Below are positions 48,901 to 57,990 of a DNA stretch of 64,000 nt, piece after piece. Source of the DNA: Legionella worsleiensis (GTDB lineage Bacteria > Pseudomonadota > Gammaproteobacteria > Legionellales > Legionellaceae); NCBI RefSeq assembly GCF_001467535.1, contig NZ_LNZC01000001.1, forward strand, positions 1 through 64,000, written 5' to 3'. Every line of letters begins with the position of its first letter. Within the stretch, counting starts at the first letter, position 1. The notes under the pieces are model-generated. The model was given only the letters and a program-made list of their open reading frames with translations, was not told the origin of the DNA and searched no databases. A program made the position numbers and the translations under genes.

Positions 48901-50168
48901 GCGATAATCCCTCGCTCTATGGGCTTGCTGAAATGTATCATTGGATTAGTTTGAAATGTGATGAGCTAATACAAACCCAAAGACCAATCACCGACCCCAT
49001 GATCCATTTGAGAGGTACACTGAGAAGCCTTTGGAATCAGGTATCCGACAAGCATCAAGACTTGCTGGATACATCACGATATTTTTCGCTTAAAGCGGCA
49101 CAGGTTAAAAGCGATCTTGAACGAGTTCCTGGTTTCAAAATGAATGATGTTCAGCTTATCCAGGGAAGTAATGGCAATGAACCATTTTATGATTTGATAG
49201 TCAAAGGCGTTGGTAGTTTACCGTTATTGGATGATTTTTCCCGCTATAATTCGCAATTAGCGCAAATGCAAAAAGATTTGGACAGGTGTATAGAGCAACT
49301 TGAATTTCCATTAACGCGGCACATGATTCTGGAGCGATTACGTGATAAACAACTGCAACAAATCAAAGAAGGCAAAACGGATAAAATACAAATCAGCTGG
49401 TTCCCTGTAACGCAGCAGAGTAATGTAACTGCGATAATTGAGCTTAAGAAATGTGAATTGGGCGAATTTCCTATGCGATTAGCTGATTTTCCTGAAAAAA
49501 TTCAACATAATTTTTTTGATAGGCAGTTAATTAACTCATTGGATTTAAAGGAATTTATGGATAAAAAAGAAATTCAGCCCGCCGAAATACAACGAGTTCT
49601 TGAGCAGCTTGGCCGTTTGAAGGATGTGGCATTGAGATCCGAACTGATCGCATTTATCCAGAAACTGCACCCAGTTCACACTGAGGTTCCAGCCGTATCC
49701 ATGTGGTCACCAAAAACCTGGATTTCCGGCTTTATTTCATTATGGAGTAATCCTTTTAAAATTACAGAAAACGAAGAGGATTTGCGTTATCAATTGACCG
49801 AACTGTTAAGCAGACCTGGGCGTCTTTTGCATGAATATTTAACCACTAGTGCACAACAACGGATAGGAGCTCTGGCTGCAGATTTAGACCGGCAAATTGC
49901 GGATGAAGCAAACAAGATAGATGTTTTTCGTCAAAAAATCCGGTTCATAGAAGAACGCATTGCTGTTGAGCAAGAGAAAGGGGGAGTATTTATTCGCCGC
50001 TTTGCCAACGTAGGCGAACTTTATGATTTTGAGCAAGAATTGAGACAGTATCAGGCAGAATATGCTGAGGTTACCGCTGTTGCAGAGCATATAGGTGATG
50101 AGGACAACGACGTCTTGGACGCAGATACTGACGAATTGACCGCTCAACAGAGTCTCACTATGTACTAA
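45930..50168 (+). CDS. 1412-residue protein with degenerate SecA-like helicase fold, effector candidate
   Basis: A giant cytosolic protein. Residues ~195-265 (LDLF-type helix run, then MREQYFRCTGVFLNITQIVA) follow the order of the SecA N-terminal region just before its nucleotide site. Residues ~375-505 follow the SecA second motor domain: GQPIVLIARTIEHAQALNNQL, ETRRRWFRSGANVPRIAITL, then GCLAIQTYVNKPAQTKRIIN and RFYVIDEEQG, which parallel the SecA G-PVL, TIAT, GGL-VI and R-D-QL/GR blocks. The Walker A (GEGKT) and GRGTD/GRAGRQG residues are missing, so ATP hydrolysis is doubtful. The remaining ~900 residues are helical, coiled-coil-like, with an acidic tail (EDNDVLDADTDELTAQQ). AGGGAG precedes the ATG. 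Likely a secreted effector, by inference. Confidence 0.65.
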   Translation: MKSALDILIAGNVTEFVKQLETFSQQDKTLSDDLKSTIKILTFFGKEASESQFELLLELKEHLKNHHVLLNDIAGLFDYPPYPNLIDFSKQIKKNSLELRAYIDFFDKDPKAGRNPKVTKGLVAQLTEDILEEHFDTSRLGHVVANIQNLEDGSNLPSSRQMDLVQQVVYINAVGRECPLSVKNRTYTDLTNQSRVQLRYLSDLFIERVNDPLSDIADRIKAQLNLIAVMREQYFRCTGVFLNITQIVAVLLTLNELNHNGSVELPPDANQYHTKAFLAALQWAFTQGNKESSAQSQLPLNTFSSTDVKNFFTFIGVHGSELSDAEPEEHYTEEYCKAEIVGLSKNTDMKQAFRVPSHHGVTYQDVNADDLNYSLEYLQSIHLALNTAKPGQPIVLIARTIEHAQALNNQLSDYCKIQGKSVELKTFSGMESVETRRRWFRSGANVPRIAITLPDCALYGEFNSIRSNGCLAIQTYVNKPAQTKRIINNLVKFGKPTRFYVIDEEQGAVSSLHGSLETEQDKIQLLKAIQDYRSNKDREKAVERYYVQSVNTIQRVILEQFDDWKELLHQIYPQSEWKQLDSDLLMMQQDLIKNLEFQWQHCLKENNTQGDNPYRRRISNKRMDTSTLDKALSDYEREVEDLWVKTRQLLKEKTTLKLIPDSVNALRALYLEEVSLGEQLKRNKLVTRDNIKLAGHEKRKAKRIVASALDVNGAMLKYSDGNLKHYRQPYIHHQIKLMAKDITKEINQSSLDSNIKKELIERVNKADSLIALELILIDYETQGLRPQHKSQKYRMQPVIHELIRVHMQSGAETNPEIQQIKNIYLDNVVDDIIQQLEESLSWAKEENRGFLYFLERTAAKNAAHELLGVVEVLKKAQNPDDQKHALKNLFKKLSQHQAQLNGVWLFSFGHKNIRDSINHTLNTFNDLTVIGSDEHALSTDFINECREEAQTEAITQKILAVLKSLEKRHSPWLGADEDWLDVIGALAVIHSDNPSLYGLAEMYHWISLKCDELIQTQRPITDPMIHLRGTLRSLWNQVSDKHQDLLDTSRYFSLKAAQVKSDLERVPGFKMNDVQLIQGSNGNEPFYDLIVKGVGSLPLLDDFSRYNSQLAQMQKDLDRCIEQLEFPLTRHMILERLRDKQLQQIKEGKTDKIQISWFPVTQQSNVTAIIELKKCELGEFPMRLADFPEKIQHNFFDRQLINSLDLKEFMDKKEIQPAEIQRVLEQLGRLKDVALRSELIAFIQKLHPVHTEVPAVSMWSPKTWISGFISLWSNPFKITENEEDLRYQLTELLSRPGRLLHEYLTTSAQQRIGALAADLDRQIADEANKIDVFRQKIRFIEERIAVEQEKGGVFIRRFANVGELYDFEQELRQYQAEYAEVTAVAEHIGDEDNDVLDADTDELTAQQSLTMY

Positions 50169-50195
50169 GGATAAATGCAAAGCAACAAAGCCTAA

Positions 50196-50363
50196 AACCC
50201 ATCTGCGCAAGTATGCTTAGATAAAGTAGATCAAGGATTTACAGATTGGTATCTTCCAGCGATTTGTGAGTTGGGGCGCAGTTGTTTACTTTTGGTGATC
50301 AGTTTTTTTCAAGGTAAGAATATAGGTAGTAATATCAGGTGTATTAGGACTTTTACACCTTAG
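50196..50363 (+). pseudogene. Decayed partial copy of the DUF1566 surface-protein gene
   Basis: The frame reads AQVCLDKVDQGFTDWYLPA-ICELGR, which matches AQSCLNKVDQGFADWYLPA-ICELGR of the intact protein at 50.6-52.1 kb. It then jumps to FFQGKNIGSNIRCIRTFTP, matching the last 26 residues (FFGYG...GKNLGRQVRCIRAINP), and stops at TAG 50361-50363. About 60 residues of the domain are missing and the 5' part of the gene is absent. It is a remnant of a tandem duplication. Confidence 0.85.
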
Positions 50364-50622
50364 TTCATTTAATTTGTTAAGGTAAACATGGAATGATTTG
50401 CTTTTAGGCTAAATCGAATCTAAAGTTAGCAATGCAATATGATGGAATTTATTTCTGTCTCTGACTTGAGTTGTTTTGACTCCGGTCAGGGTGTTTTCAG
50501 GAAAATAAAGCGCACCTCATCGATGGATAGTATTTCGTTGTGGTGGCAAGGGTTAGGTTGTCTTTTAGACGTAAACAAGGATGGCCTTCAGAGTTACTTG
50601 ATATGGCATAAGGATTTTGACC
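50364..50622. other. Intergenic region before the DUF1566 gene
   Basis: About 260 bases. A plus-strand frame at 50439-50801 runs into the start of the DUF1566 gene, lacks any family feature and is not called. AAGGAT precedes the ATG at 50623. Confidence 0.5.
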
Positions 50623-52146
50623 ATGCAAAGAAAGTCACGACATTATTTTCAGTACGCTCTCTTCATCACATTATTCACCTCTTTAGCATTATCAACAGCT
50701 CAGGCAGCCAAGGCTTTGTGGACATTTGCGCCGCAAACGCCCACGCAATTTTCGATAATGAAAGGAGAAACAGCTCAAGTTGTTTATCTTGTGACCAATA
50801 ATACATCCACTAGTAAAAATCTGGTCATGAAACCGATTACCGGCATCACGCAAACCGAACCGTGTAAAGCCCCGGCGCAAAAAACCTGTACCTTGAAGCT
50901 TAGTGTAGATGGTTCCGCTTTGACTGGAAACGTGCAAGGGGGGCCTGTGTTATGTAAGTTGGCTAATCAAATAAAGTGTCAAGGACCTTCTCCGGCTAAT
51001 TCCTTAAATATCACTTTGCTAGACCAACCTACTGTGCAGCGATTTACAATTACGCCTTCAGCTGACGTGAACGGCACAATTACACCACAAGATCCTCAAG
51101 TGGTTGATGCAGGCACCAATTTGTCTTTTGCTGCAAACCCTAAAGCCAGTTTTGGTGTAAATGAATGGCTTCTGGATGGTGCAGTTGTTCAGTCTGGCGG
51201 CACCAGCTTTCAGTTGAATAATATTCAGGCTAATCATACTGTTGAGGTTACTTTTAATCAGGCTACGCTCTCTCCCTTGACTCAAAATCTCACTTTATCA
51301 ATTAAAAGCTCCGTTTCCGATCTGCCTTTGGCAGGTAATCCTCGCATTATTCGAATTGAAAATACCGGTACGGTACCTGCTGTTAATCTTCAGGTCAGTC
51401 CAACCACATTCCCAGTTGGGACTTCAATAACCAATAATACCTGTACTGGAACGCTTAATGCTGGAGCTACTTGTGATATCACTATTACACCCGGTAGTAC
51501 CGCAAGTGCGAATGCAAGTGCTGTTGCTTGTACAACAGCACCTGGAAGCCTTCCTGTACCTACTGTTGTCACAGTTAGCGCTGATAATGCCTCACCAACA
51601 GACATTAATGTGTTGTTACTGGGGCAAGGGTGTATTTATCAAGGCGGATATGTTTTTGCGGTAGATGACACAACGCCTAATACCGGCAGTATTGGTGGAA
51701 AAGTTGCGGCCCTGACTGATGAGCCTTATTCACTTTACCAGTGGGCTGTACTGTATGATGACACGACAGCAAATAATCTTCTTGATGGGCTAGCCAATAC
51801 CAATGCTCTTGCAACTCCTGTAGGACAATATCCTGCGGCGCAAAGCTGTCTCAACAAGGTAGATCAAGGATTTGCAGACTGGTACTTACCAGCAATTTGC
51901 GAACTGGGACGCTTTGTGGGCATCAATACTAATGCGGGCTGTGGATTGTCCAGGGCTAACTTGTATACCTCCTTGCATTTAAAATCTTTGGGAGGTTTTG
52001 CTGGCGTTACTTATTGGAGTTCTACCGAGTATTCCGGCAATATGTTTTATAGTGCCTGGGCGCAATTCTTTGGTTATGGCGATCAATATTATGATGGCAA
52101 GAATCTGGGTAGACAAGTCAGGTGTATTCGGGCGATTAACCCTTAA
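50623..52146 (+). CDS. Exported Ig-like/InlB-B-repeat protein with C-terminal DUF1566 (Lcl-type) domain
   Basis: A 507-residue secreted or surface protein. A signal peptide (YALFITLFTSLALSTAQA) comes first. The next region has beta-sandwich character with paired cysteines (PCKAPAQKTC). Residues ~145-210 carry an InlB-B-type repeat (GTITPQDPQVVDAG... DGAVVQSGG... HTVEVTF). Another Ig-like domain follows, and the last ~170 residues form a DUF1566/Lcl-C domain with WYLPAICELG, YWSSTEY and VRCIRAI. DUF1566 occurs at the end of the Legionella collagen-like adhesin Lcl; here there are no collagen repeats. A role in surface binding is an inference. A decayed copy of its 3' end lies just upstream. 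Confidence 0.82.
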   Translation: MQRKSRHYFQYALFITLFTSLALSTAQAAKALWTFAPQTPTQFSIMKGETAQVVYLVTNNTSTSKNLVMKPITGITQTEPCKAPAQKTCTLKLSVDGSALTGNVQGGPVLCKLANQIKCQGPSPANSLNITLLDQPTVQRFTITPSADVNGTITPQDPQVVDAGTNLSFAANPKASFGVNEWLLDGAVVQSGGTSFQLNNIQANHTVEVTFNQATLSPLTQNLTLSIKSSVSDLPLAGNPRIIRIENTGTVPAVNLQVSPTTFPVGTSITNNTCTGTLNAGATCDITITPGSTASANASAVACTTAPGSLPVPTVVTVSADNASPTDINVLLLGQGCIYQGGYVFAVDDTTPNTGSIGGKVAALTDEPYSLYQWAVLYDDTTANNLLDGLANTNALATPVGQYPAAQSCLNKVDQGFADWYLPAICELGRFVGINTNAGCGLSRANLYTSLHLKSLGGFAGVTYWSSTEYSGNMFYSAWAQFFGYGDQYYDGKNLGRQVRCIRAINP

Positions 52147-52164
52147 AAGATTCTATTCCTTGAT

Positions 52165-52190
52165 GAGGCAGCAAAGCTGCCTCTTTTTTT
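52165..52190 (+). terminator. Rho-independent terminator
   Basis: GAGGCAGC-AAA-GCTGCCTC followed by seven T. It lies just after the DUF1566 gene and also faces the convergent proS. Confidence 0.9.
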
Positions 52191-52223
52191 AATAATGAAT
52201 ATTTCAGGCACTTAAATTAGAGC

Positions 52224-53930
52224 TTAAGCAAACAGACTCAAGATAAAATCAAGTATTTGTTCCTTGGCTACCTGTTGTGATTCAGACGCACAGCGTGGTT
52301 TGTATTCCACGCATCCTTGTTCCAGATTTCGTTCACTAACCACCAGACGATGCGGAATACCGATTAAGTCGTTGTCAGCGAAGAGAACACCGGGTCTTTC
52401 ATTACGATCATCCAATAAAACGTCTAATCCATGTTGGCAACAGTGTTGGTATAAATATTCAGCATATTCAGATACTTGTTGCGATCGTTGACCATTGATT
52501 GGAATAATGACCAGTTGAAAAGGAGCTATAGCCTGAGGCCAGATGATGCCTTGCTCATCATGATGTTGTTCTATTGCGGCAGCAACCACTCGACTGATTC
52601 CAAGACCATAACATCCCATCAACATGGTTTGTAATTGTCCTTGTTCATTGAGCACTGCTGCATTCATGGCTTTGGCGTATTTATCTCCTAACTGAAACAC
52701 ATGCCCAACTTCTATGCCTCGACAGGAACGTAGTGTACCTTTTCCATCCGGACTTATGTCGCCTTCTTTAACATTTCTTAAATCAAATGCATCGCTGTAG
52801 TGAGCATCTCTACCCCAGGCAGCATTCAGATAATGCTTATCGGCCTGATTGGCACCGCAAACAAAGGAGGGCATGGCTAAAGCATGGTGATCAACAATTA
52901 TCGGAATCGTCATATTAACAGGACCCAGAGAGCCTACCGGGGCTTTGAGCGTCTTTAGAATCGTTTCTTCATCTATAAAGACCAACGGCGAGTGCACCAA
53001 GGGATGTTTTGTTGCTTTGATTTCATTCAACTCGTCATCGCCTCTCAGAATCAAGGCAACCATAGGATGCTCTTTACCTTGGACAATCAATGTTTTAATT
53101 GTCTCTTTACTGCCTACCTGTAAAAATTCTGCGACTTCGGTGATCGTTTTCTTATTGGGTGTGTCAACCAGCTCCATGGGTTTGTTGGTTATTTCATTTG
53201 ATGGGGTTGGTCTAAGGCTGGTGGCTTGTTCGATATTTGCAGCATAATCACTGGTGTCGCTGTAAAATATCAAGTCTTCGCCTGAGTCAGCCAATACTTG
53301 AAACTCGTGAGATGCTGACCCGCCTATTGCCCCGGTATCAGCTTCTACGGCTCGGAATTTTAATCCCATACGGTTAAATATCCGACAGTAGGCTTGATAC
53401 ATTTGTTCGTAGGTGGCTTGCAAACTTTCTATGGTTAAATGAAAGGAGTAAGCATCTTTCATAATGAACTCTCTGGCACGCATTACGCCAAATCTTGGTC
53501 TGATTTCATCGCGGAATTTAGTCTGAATCTGGTAAAAATTTGCAGGAAGTTGTTTGTATGATCGCAGTTCGGTACGCATGATATCGGTAATGACTTCTTC
53601 ATGGGTTGGGCCGAAACAGTACTCTCGCTGATTGCTGTCTCGCATGGTGAGCAACTGCCCTCCAAATGTTTCCCAACGACCGGTCTCTTGCCACAATTCG
53701 GCAGGCTGCACTGCGGGCATTAATACTTCCATAGCATGAGTATTGTTCATTTCTTCACGAACAATCTGCTCTATTTTGCGCAGTACTTTAAGGCCTAGAG
53801 GCATCCAGGTATAAAGGCCGGAGCCCAGTTTACGGATCATACCTGCTCTTAGCATTAATCGATGTGACGTGATTTCAGCATCACTTGGTGTTTCTTTTTG
53901 GGTTGCTAAAAACCATTGGGATGCGCGCAT
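52224..53930 (-). CDS. proS: Prolyl-tRNA synthetase
   Basis: A 568-residue class II synthetase that charges tRNA-Pro. Motif 1 region ([20 protein letters not shown]), motif 2 ([15 protein letters not shown]) and motif 3 ([17 protein letters not shown]) are present. Between motifs 2 and 3 is the YbaK-type editing insertion ([19 protein letters not shown]...). This is the bacterial ProS form (with the insertion domain). Monocistronic. Confidence 0.97.
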   Translation of the reverse strand: MRASQWFLATQKETPSDAEITSHRLMLRAGMIRKLGSGLYTWMPLGLKVLRKIEQIVREEMNNTHAMEVLMPAVQPAELWQETGRWETFGGQLLTMRDSNQREYCFGPTHEEVITDIMRTELRSYKQLPANFYQIQTKFRDEIRPRFGVMRAREFIMKDAYSFHLTIESLQATYEQMYQAYCRIFNRMGLKFRAVEADTGAIGGSASHEFQVLADSGEDLIFYSDTSDYAANIEQATSLRPTPSNEITNKPMELVDTPNKKTITEVAEFLQVGSKETIKTLIVQGKEHPMVALILRGDDELNEIKATKHPLVHSPLVFIDEETILKTLKAPVGSLGPVNMTIPIIVDHHALAMPSFVCGANQADKHYLNAAWGRDAHYSDAFDLRNVKEGDISPDGKGTLRSCRGIEVGHVFQLGDKYAKAMNAAVLNEQGQLQTMLMGCYGLGISRVVAAAIEQHHDEQGIIWPQAIAPFQLVIIPINGQRSQQVSEYAEYLYQHCCQHGLDVLLDDRNERPGVLFADNDLIGIPHRLVVSERNLEQGCVEYKPRCASESQQVAKEQILDFILSLFA

Positions 53931-54175
53931 TTCAACTCCTGGGATAGTCTAAGTTCTTTATGGTGGGCTATTATATACCCATCATAGGATAATTGGCGAT
54001 ATGTAGGGTGCATACTGCCAAGGTTGAGTCATTAAAATAGTCCTCTGAGTATTGCTTTGTTAATGGGTTAAGAACGGTTGTTCTGCTTTATTTTCCAGGA
54101 ATTGGGTACAAGCCTGCAGAAGAAAGGCAGCTCACTCCATCTTTTGGATTGACTGCCGATTTCTGTGTATGGCGA

Positions 54176-56485
54176 TTAAGCATCTATTCGAGCTTGTTTC
54201 AGGACGCTCTCGCATTGATCAATCAGTATTTTTTCGTTGGTACCTTTCAGTTCATGAAGTTCATGGGCATAGTTTTTAAATTTAACAACTCCACTATTTA
54301 CATCGTATACAGCACCAACCATACCTATTTCAGCATTTTTTATCATAGTTTTTAAAATGTCGCTCTGTGAATAAACTTGATGCATGGTATTGGCAATATT
54401 CAGCTCAGTAATGCGGCTTACAAAAGCTGTATTCTGCCCTGAGCGATTTTCCTTGATTTGGGTTTCTGCTTGAATTGCGGGCTTTATCTTGGACAGTAAC
54501 TGGGTAATATGTCCTTTTTCAATATTATCGCATGCGGATTGAATCGCACCGCAACGAGTATGCCCAAGGATGACTACTAACTTGGCTCCCACCACATTAC
54601 AGGCATATTCAATACTGGCAAGAATATCATCATTAATGACATTGCCTGCAATACGAATACAAAATATGTCACCAAAACTCATATCGAAAATGGTTTCAAC
54701 CGGAACACGGGAGTCAATGCAGCCAAGAACAACTGCAATAGGATGCTGCATTTTAGCGGTATGCTTGATATCGACTCGATTCGAACGATGGATGCGAGTA
54801 TCCTGCAAGAACCTTTGGTTTCCTTCATGCAATATATTGAGAACCTGGGCAGGAGACAGATGGGATTGGACATCGTAAGTCGTTACGTTGATAAAATCTA
54901 TGACATTGTGAACTTTATAATCATCTTTAAAACCAGTCAGGTTTAATGAAATGTATTTGCTCGGCGCCTGTTCTTCTTTATATTCTTTTAAGTATTCCAG
55001 AATTTCTTTATCAATGTATTGAGTGTATCGGGCATCGATAATTAATTGTGCATGCTTGGGTATGGAATTAAGCTCGGCCACTAAAGCAGCTTTATTAAGA
55101 AAGGTCATTTGTTGGGGCAAGATGATGCGGCTGGTAATGCCATTAGGGTATATTTCTTTGATAATATCAATTCGAGCCTGACTGTTAGATTTTAAAATAT
55201 TAAACAAGGAGATGGCCAGACCTATTAAAATTCCCGCAAGCAAGTTAAAGGCAATAATGCTGATGATAGTGACTATGAAGGGTATAAATCTGTCGCTGCC
55301 CTGGGCATAAATATTTTTATATATAGACGGTTTATTGAGTTTATAGCCGGTGAAAATCAATATTGATGCCAGCGATGAAAGTGGAATCTTGTTTAGGGCT
55401 CCCGGTACCAGCATCACAGCAAACAGAATAAACGCTCCATGTAAAATGGTGGACATTTTGGTTTTAGAACCCGCCTGAATATTGATAGACGTTCTGACGA
55501 TGACCGAAGTAATGGGAATCCCCCCCACGAGTCCGGCAGAAATATTGCCAACTCCTTGCGCAATTAACTCTCTGTTGGTTGAGGCATGCCATCTTCTTTT
55601 ATCTATACGCTCTCCTGCTTTTAAATTAAGCAAAGTCTCAAGTGATGCGACTATGCCAATGATTGCAGCGTACAAATAGACTTTGGGATTAGTCCATGAT
55701 GCCCATTGAGGGTATTGCAGCTGGCTAAAAAATTCATAAAGTCCCGTTGTTTGCGGAATGTTTACCAATTGGGGAGAGTTTTGTACCAAGGATGAGTTAG
55801 TCCATTGAAAAAGTTCATTGAGGATGATGCCTGCAATGACTACGATTATTGGTGCCGGGATTTCTTTGAGCGCTTTAATTTTGGTACGCTCAAAGTAGAT
55901 TAACAGAAACATGGAGACAGTCGTAATGAATATGGCTCCCGCGTTAATATGATTCGATAAGGCAAGTATAGGGCCAAGTGTAATGACATCTGCTGTTTCT
56001 AATAAATGAGTTTTAAGTTCGTTGAAGTCTGAGGATAGAGTAAATGCAAGCGGCAATTGCTTGATGATGAGCAAAACTCCTACGGCACATAAAAGTCCTT
56101 GAACGATATTGGTAGGCACGTAATCGGCTACAAACCCCGCTTTTAAAGCCCCTATGATCACTTGCAGAACACCTGTGAGTACCAAAGCCAGTAAAAAGGA
56201 ATTAAAGTCACCGATTTGGGTGATTGCGGTAACGACAACTGCAGCCATTCCTGCAGCCGGCCCGCTGACACTGATATGGGAACCACTGATGGCTCCAACA
56301 ACTACCCCTCCGATGATACCACTTAGTATTCCAGAAAAGAGGGGAGCGCCTGAGGCTAAGGCAATACCCAGACAAAGAGGTATAGCGACCAGGAATACGA
56401 CTATGGCTGCAACAAAATCAAATTTGAAATACCGTTTAGCATAAACCCGAAGTGCACGAGAATGGATAATATTTCTTTTGATCAT
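54176..56485 (-). CDS. SulP anion transporter fused to beta-carbonic anhydrase
   Basis: A 769-residue fusion. Residues ~20-420 are a SulP transporter (FDFVAAIVVFLVAIPLCLGIA, then ISVSGPAAGMAAVVV, GGIPITSVIVRTSINIQAG) with 10-14 helices. Next is a cytoplasmic STAS-like segment (~440-540). Residues ~555-760 are a beta-class carbonic anhydrase with the zinc ligands intact: C589 in CIDSR, H642 and C645 in HTRCGA. The joined enzyme would interconvert bicarbonate and CO2 next to the transport channel, so bicarbonate uptake or pH handling is the likely job. Such SulP-CA fusions are known in other bacteria. AGGAAC precedes the ATG. Confidence 0.93.
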   Translation of the reverse strand: MIKRNIIHSRALRVYAKRYFKFDFVAAIVVFLVAIPLCLGIALASGAPLFSGILSGIIGGVVVGAISGSHISVSGPAAGMAAVVVTAITQIGDFNSFLLALVLTGVLQVIIGALKAGFVADYVPTNIVQGLLCAVGVLLIIKQLPLAFTLSSDFNELKTHLLETADVITLGPILALSNHINAGAIFITTVSMFLLIYFERTKIKALKEIPAPIIVVIAGIILNELFQWTNSSLVQNSPQLVNIPQTTGLYEFFSQLQYPQWASWTNPKVYLYAAIIGIVASLETLLNLKAGERIDKRRWHASTNRELIAQGVGNISAGLVGGIPITSVIVRTSINIQAGSKTKMSTILHGAFILFAVMLVPGALNKIPLSSLASILIFTGYKLNKPSIYKNIYAQGSDRFIPFIVTIISIIAFNLLAGILIGLAISLFNILKSNSQARIDIIKEIYPNGITSRIILPQQMTFLNKAALVAELNSIPKHAQLIIDARYTQYIDKEILEYLKEYKEEQAPSKYISLNLTGFKDDYKVHNVIDFINVTTYDVQSHLSPAQVLNILHEGNQRFLQDTRIHRSNRVDIKHTAKMQHPIAVVLGCIDSRVPVETIFDMSFGDIFCIRIAGNVINDDILASIEYACNVVGAKLVVILGHTRCGAIQSACDNIEKGHITQLLSKIKPAIQAETQIKENRSGQNTAFVSRITELNIANTMHQVYSQSDILKTMIKNAEIGMVGAVYDVNSGVVKFKNYAHELHELKGTNEKILIDQCESVLKQARIDA

Positions 56486-56664
56486 CGATAAGTTCCTGTA
56501 TCAGTGAAAAGCTAAAAAGTGGGCTAACCAGTCCATTTTCTAGTTGGTGATTGACAATTCATCAGGGTTAGCTTGTTCAAAGCAAACACTATACATTATG
56601 TAATATAATTGTAAAGAATGTTACAAAAAAATTTTTTGACGGGAAAATAATTGATTCAGGGTAG

Positions 56665-56696
56665 CCTGGGATTAGGCCTAAAAGGCCATCTCCCAG
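56665..56696. terminator. Stem-loop downstream of the TAL-like repeat gene
   Basis: CCTGGGA-TT-AGGCCT and GGCC-ATC-TCCCAGG form a stem with small internal loops. It lies between the TAL-like gene (minus) and the SulP-CA gene (minus), about 80 bases after the former's stop. No T-run. Confidence 0.5.
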
Positions 56697-56774
56697 GAAG
56701 ATCTTTATATTTATAAAATACGCAAAACTGTTTTACATTCTCTCAGTACTGCAAGTTAGCAAGCAAAAGGGTTG

Positions 56775-57929
56775 CTAAAAAGGTGACGAGACGCTTGAGC
56801 TACCGTCCAATAGGTCTATAAACTCAGTATTACCAGAGGTCATTTCCGGGGATGGATGCGGTAAAGTCCCTTGGCATATACTAGGCAGAGTGCGCCCAAA
56901 GAAGGCATACTCACTGGGCGATTCTGAGTGTAACGATATGACCCTTTCAATCGTGTTATGGCCATTTGATTTAGAGGTCCAAACCATAATCTGTTCCTTA
57001 TTATACCCTAAGTCTATGAGTGTTTTGTAATGCTTGGCTAGGGCATATATATTCTTGGATCCGCCCGTTATCCTCGCCAGAAGGTAGATTTCTTCTTCTG
57101 AGAATTTCAATGCAAGAAGCTTAATGTGATTTTCTGCAGTAGCCTTCAAATTCAAAGAACCGCCATTTCGCGAGACTATCTTGGTAATTTGCTCAAGGGT
57201 ATAATCTAATTGTCTTAAGCAATAATGATGGGCGATGACGCTGAGCAGATTCTTGGCTCCTCCATGATGGGCTGCGATATTAACAATATCTTCTTTGGAG
57301 TAGCCTTTGGCTCTTAAAGTATCGTAGCAATACTTAAATGCCTCAAGTGTTTCATTACCGCCATTCCTGGCCGAAATTCTTACTAAATCTTCATGATTTA
57401 AACCGTCTTCTCTGCAGCTTTCTATCAGATTAGTATGTTCCATAATGAGCTTATCGAGAGTGGGGCGTCTGCATCGGTTTAAGATTAACCTATCTATATC
57501 ATCTGGTTGATAGCCTAAATTTTGTAATTTATCAAAATAAGCCAAGTAATCTTCTGCGGATATGTTGAATTTTTTTAATTTTTCCATGGGCAGTACGGGT
57601 TGTTTGCCGGAGAGGGTGCGTTGGCTTTTCTTACCGTACATCAGTTCATGTAAAGAATAAGTGGGTGTGCTTGTTTCTGTTCTTTTAGTGCCTCTTCTGC
57701 CGGTATGGGGCGTCAGGAAAACGTCATCGCCAGCCGCAGCCTCTGCTCTGGGTTCCAAGGGGGGCAGAATGATGGATCTGAGAGGTGGAAGAATTCTAAA
57801 AGGAATAATTGATTCCAGAGCCGGAACATGCTGGGACGATGTGGGCTGGTTATCGGTTAGAACGGTTCTTTGTTCTTTCTGTTCATTGGGAAATAAGAAG
57901 AAGGGATAAGAAGGATCATTTTTAAACAT
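56775..57929 (-). CDS. Protein with TAL-effector-like 33-residue repeats
   Basis: A 384-residue cytosolic protein. The first ~120 residues are Pro/Ser-rich and disordered-looking with a basic patch (TGRRGTKR). Residues 139-339 form a run of six repeats: four canonical ones of exactly 33 residues (176-208, 209-241, 242-274, 275-307) and one degenerate unit on each side. Each follows G-[YF]-S-x-E-[DE]-I-V-x-I-A-x-x-x-G-G-x-x-x-L, as in TAL-effector and Burkholderia Bat repeats (FSQADIVKIA--GG). The GG pairs fall at 190, 223, 256 and 289. The base-reading positions 12-13 hold RN, HH, RN, IT and KS. The tail is Ser-rich (LLDGSSSVSSPF). TAL repeats bind DNA one base each; five or six would give weak binding, so function remains open. 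Confidence 0.85.
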   Translation of the reverse strand: MFKNDPSYPFFLFPNEQKEQRTVLTDNQPTSSQHVPALESIIPFRILPPLRSIILPPLEPRAEAAAGDDVFLTPHTGRRGTKRTETSTPTYSLHELMYGKKSQRTLSGKQPVLPMEKLKKFNISAEDYLAYFDKLQNLGYQPDDIDRLILNRCRRPTLDKLIMEHTNLIESCREDGLNHEDLVRISARNGGNETLEAFKYCYDTLRAKGYSKEDIVNIAAHHGGAKNLLSVIAHHYCLRQLDYTLEQITKIVSRNGGSLNLKATAENHIKLLALKFSEEEIYLLARITGGSKNIYALAKHYKTLIDLGYNKEQIMVWTSKSNGHNTIERVISLHSESPSEYAFFGRTLPSICQGTLPHPSPEMTSGNTEFIDLLDGSSSVSSPF

Positions 57930-57990
57930 AATTATTCCATTGGTATTGAGATCAATATTTTATCAATATGATACATATTTAATATTAACG

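Noticed and set aside
50439-50801. 120-codon frame running into the DUF1566 gene
   Set aside because: The second half is a shifted reading of the signal-peptide region of the DUF1566 protein; the first half has no recognisable feature.
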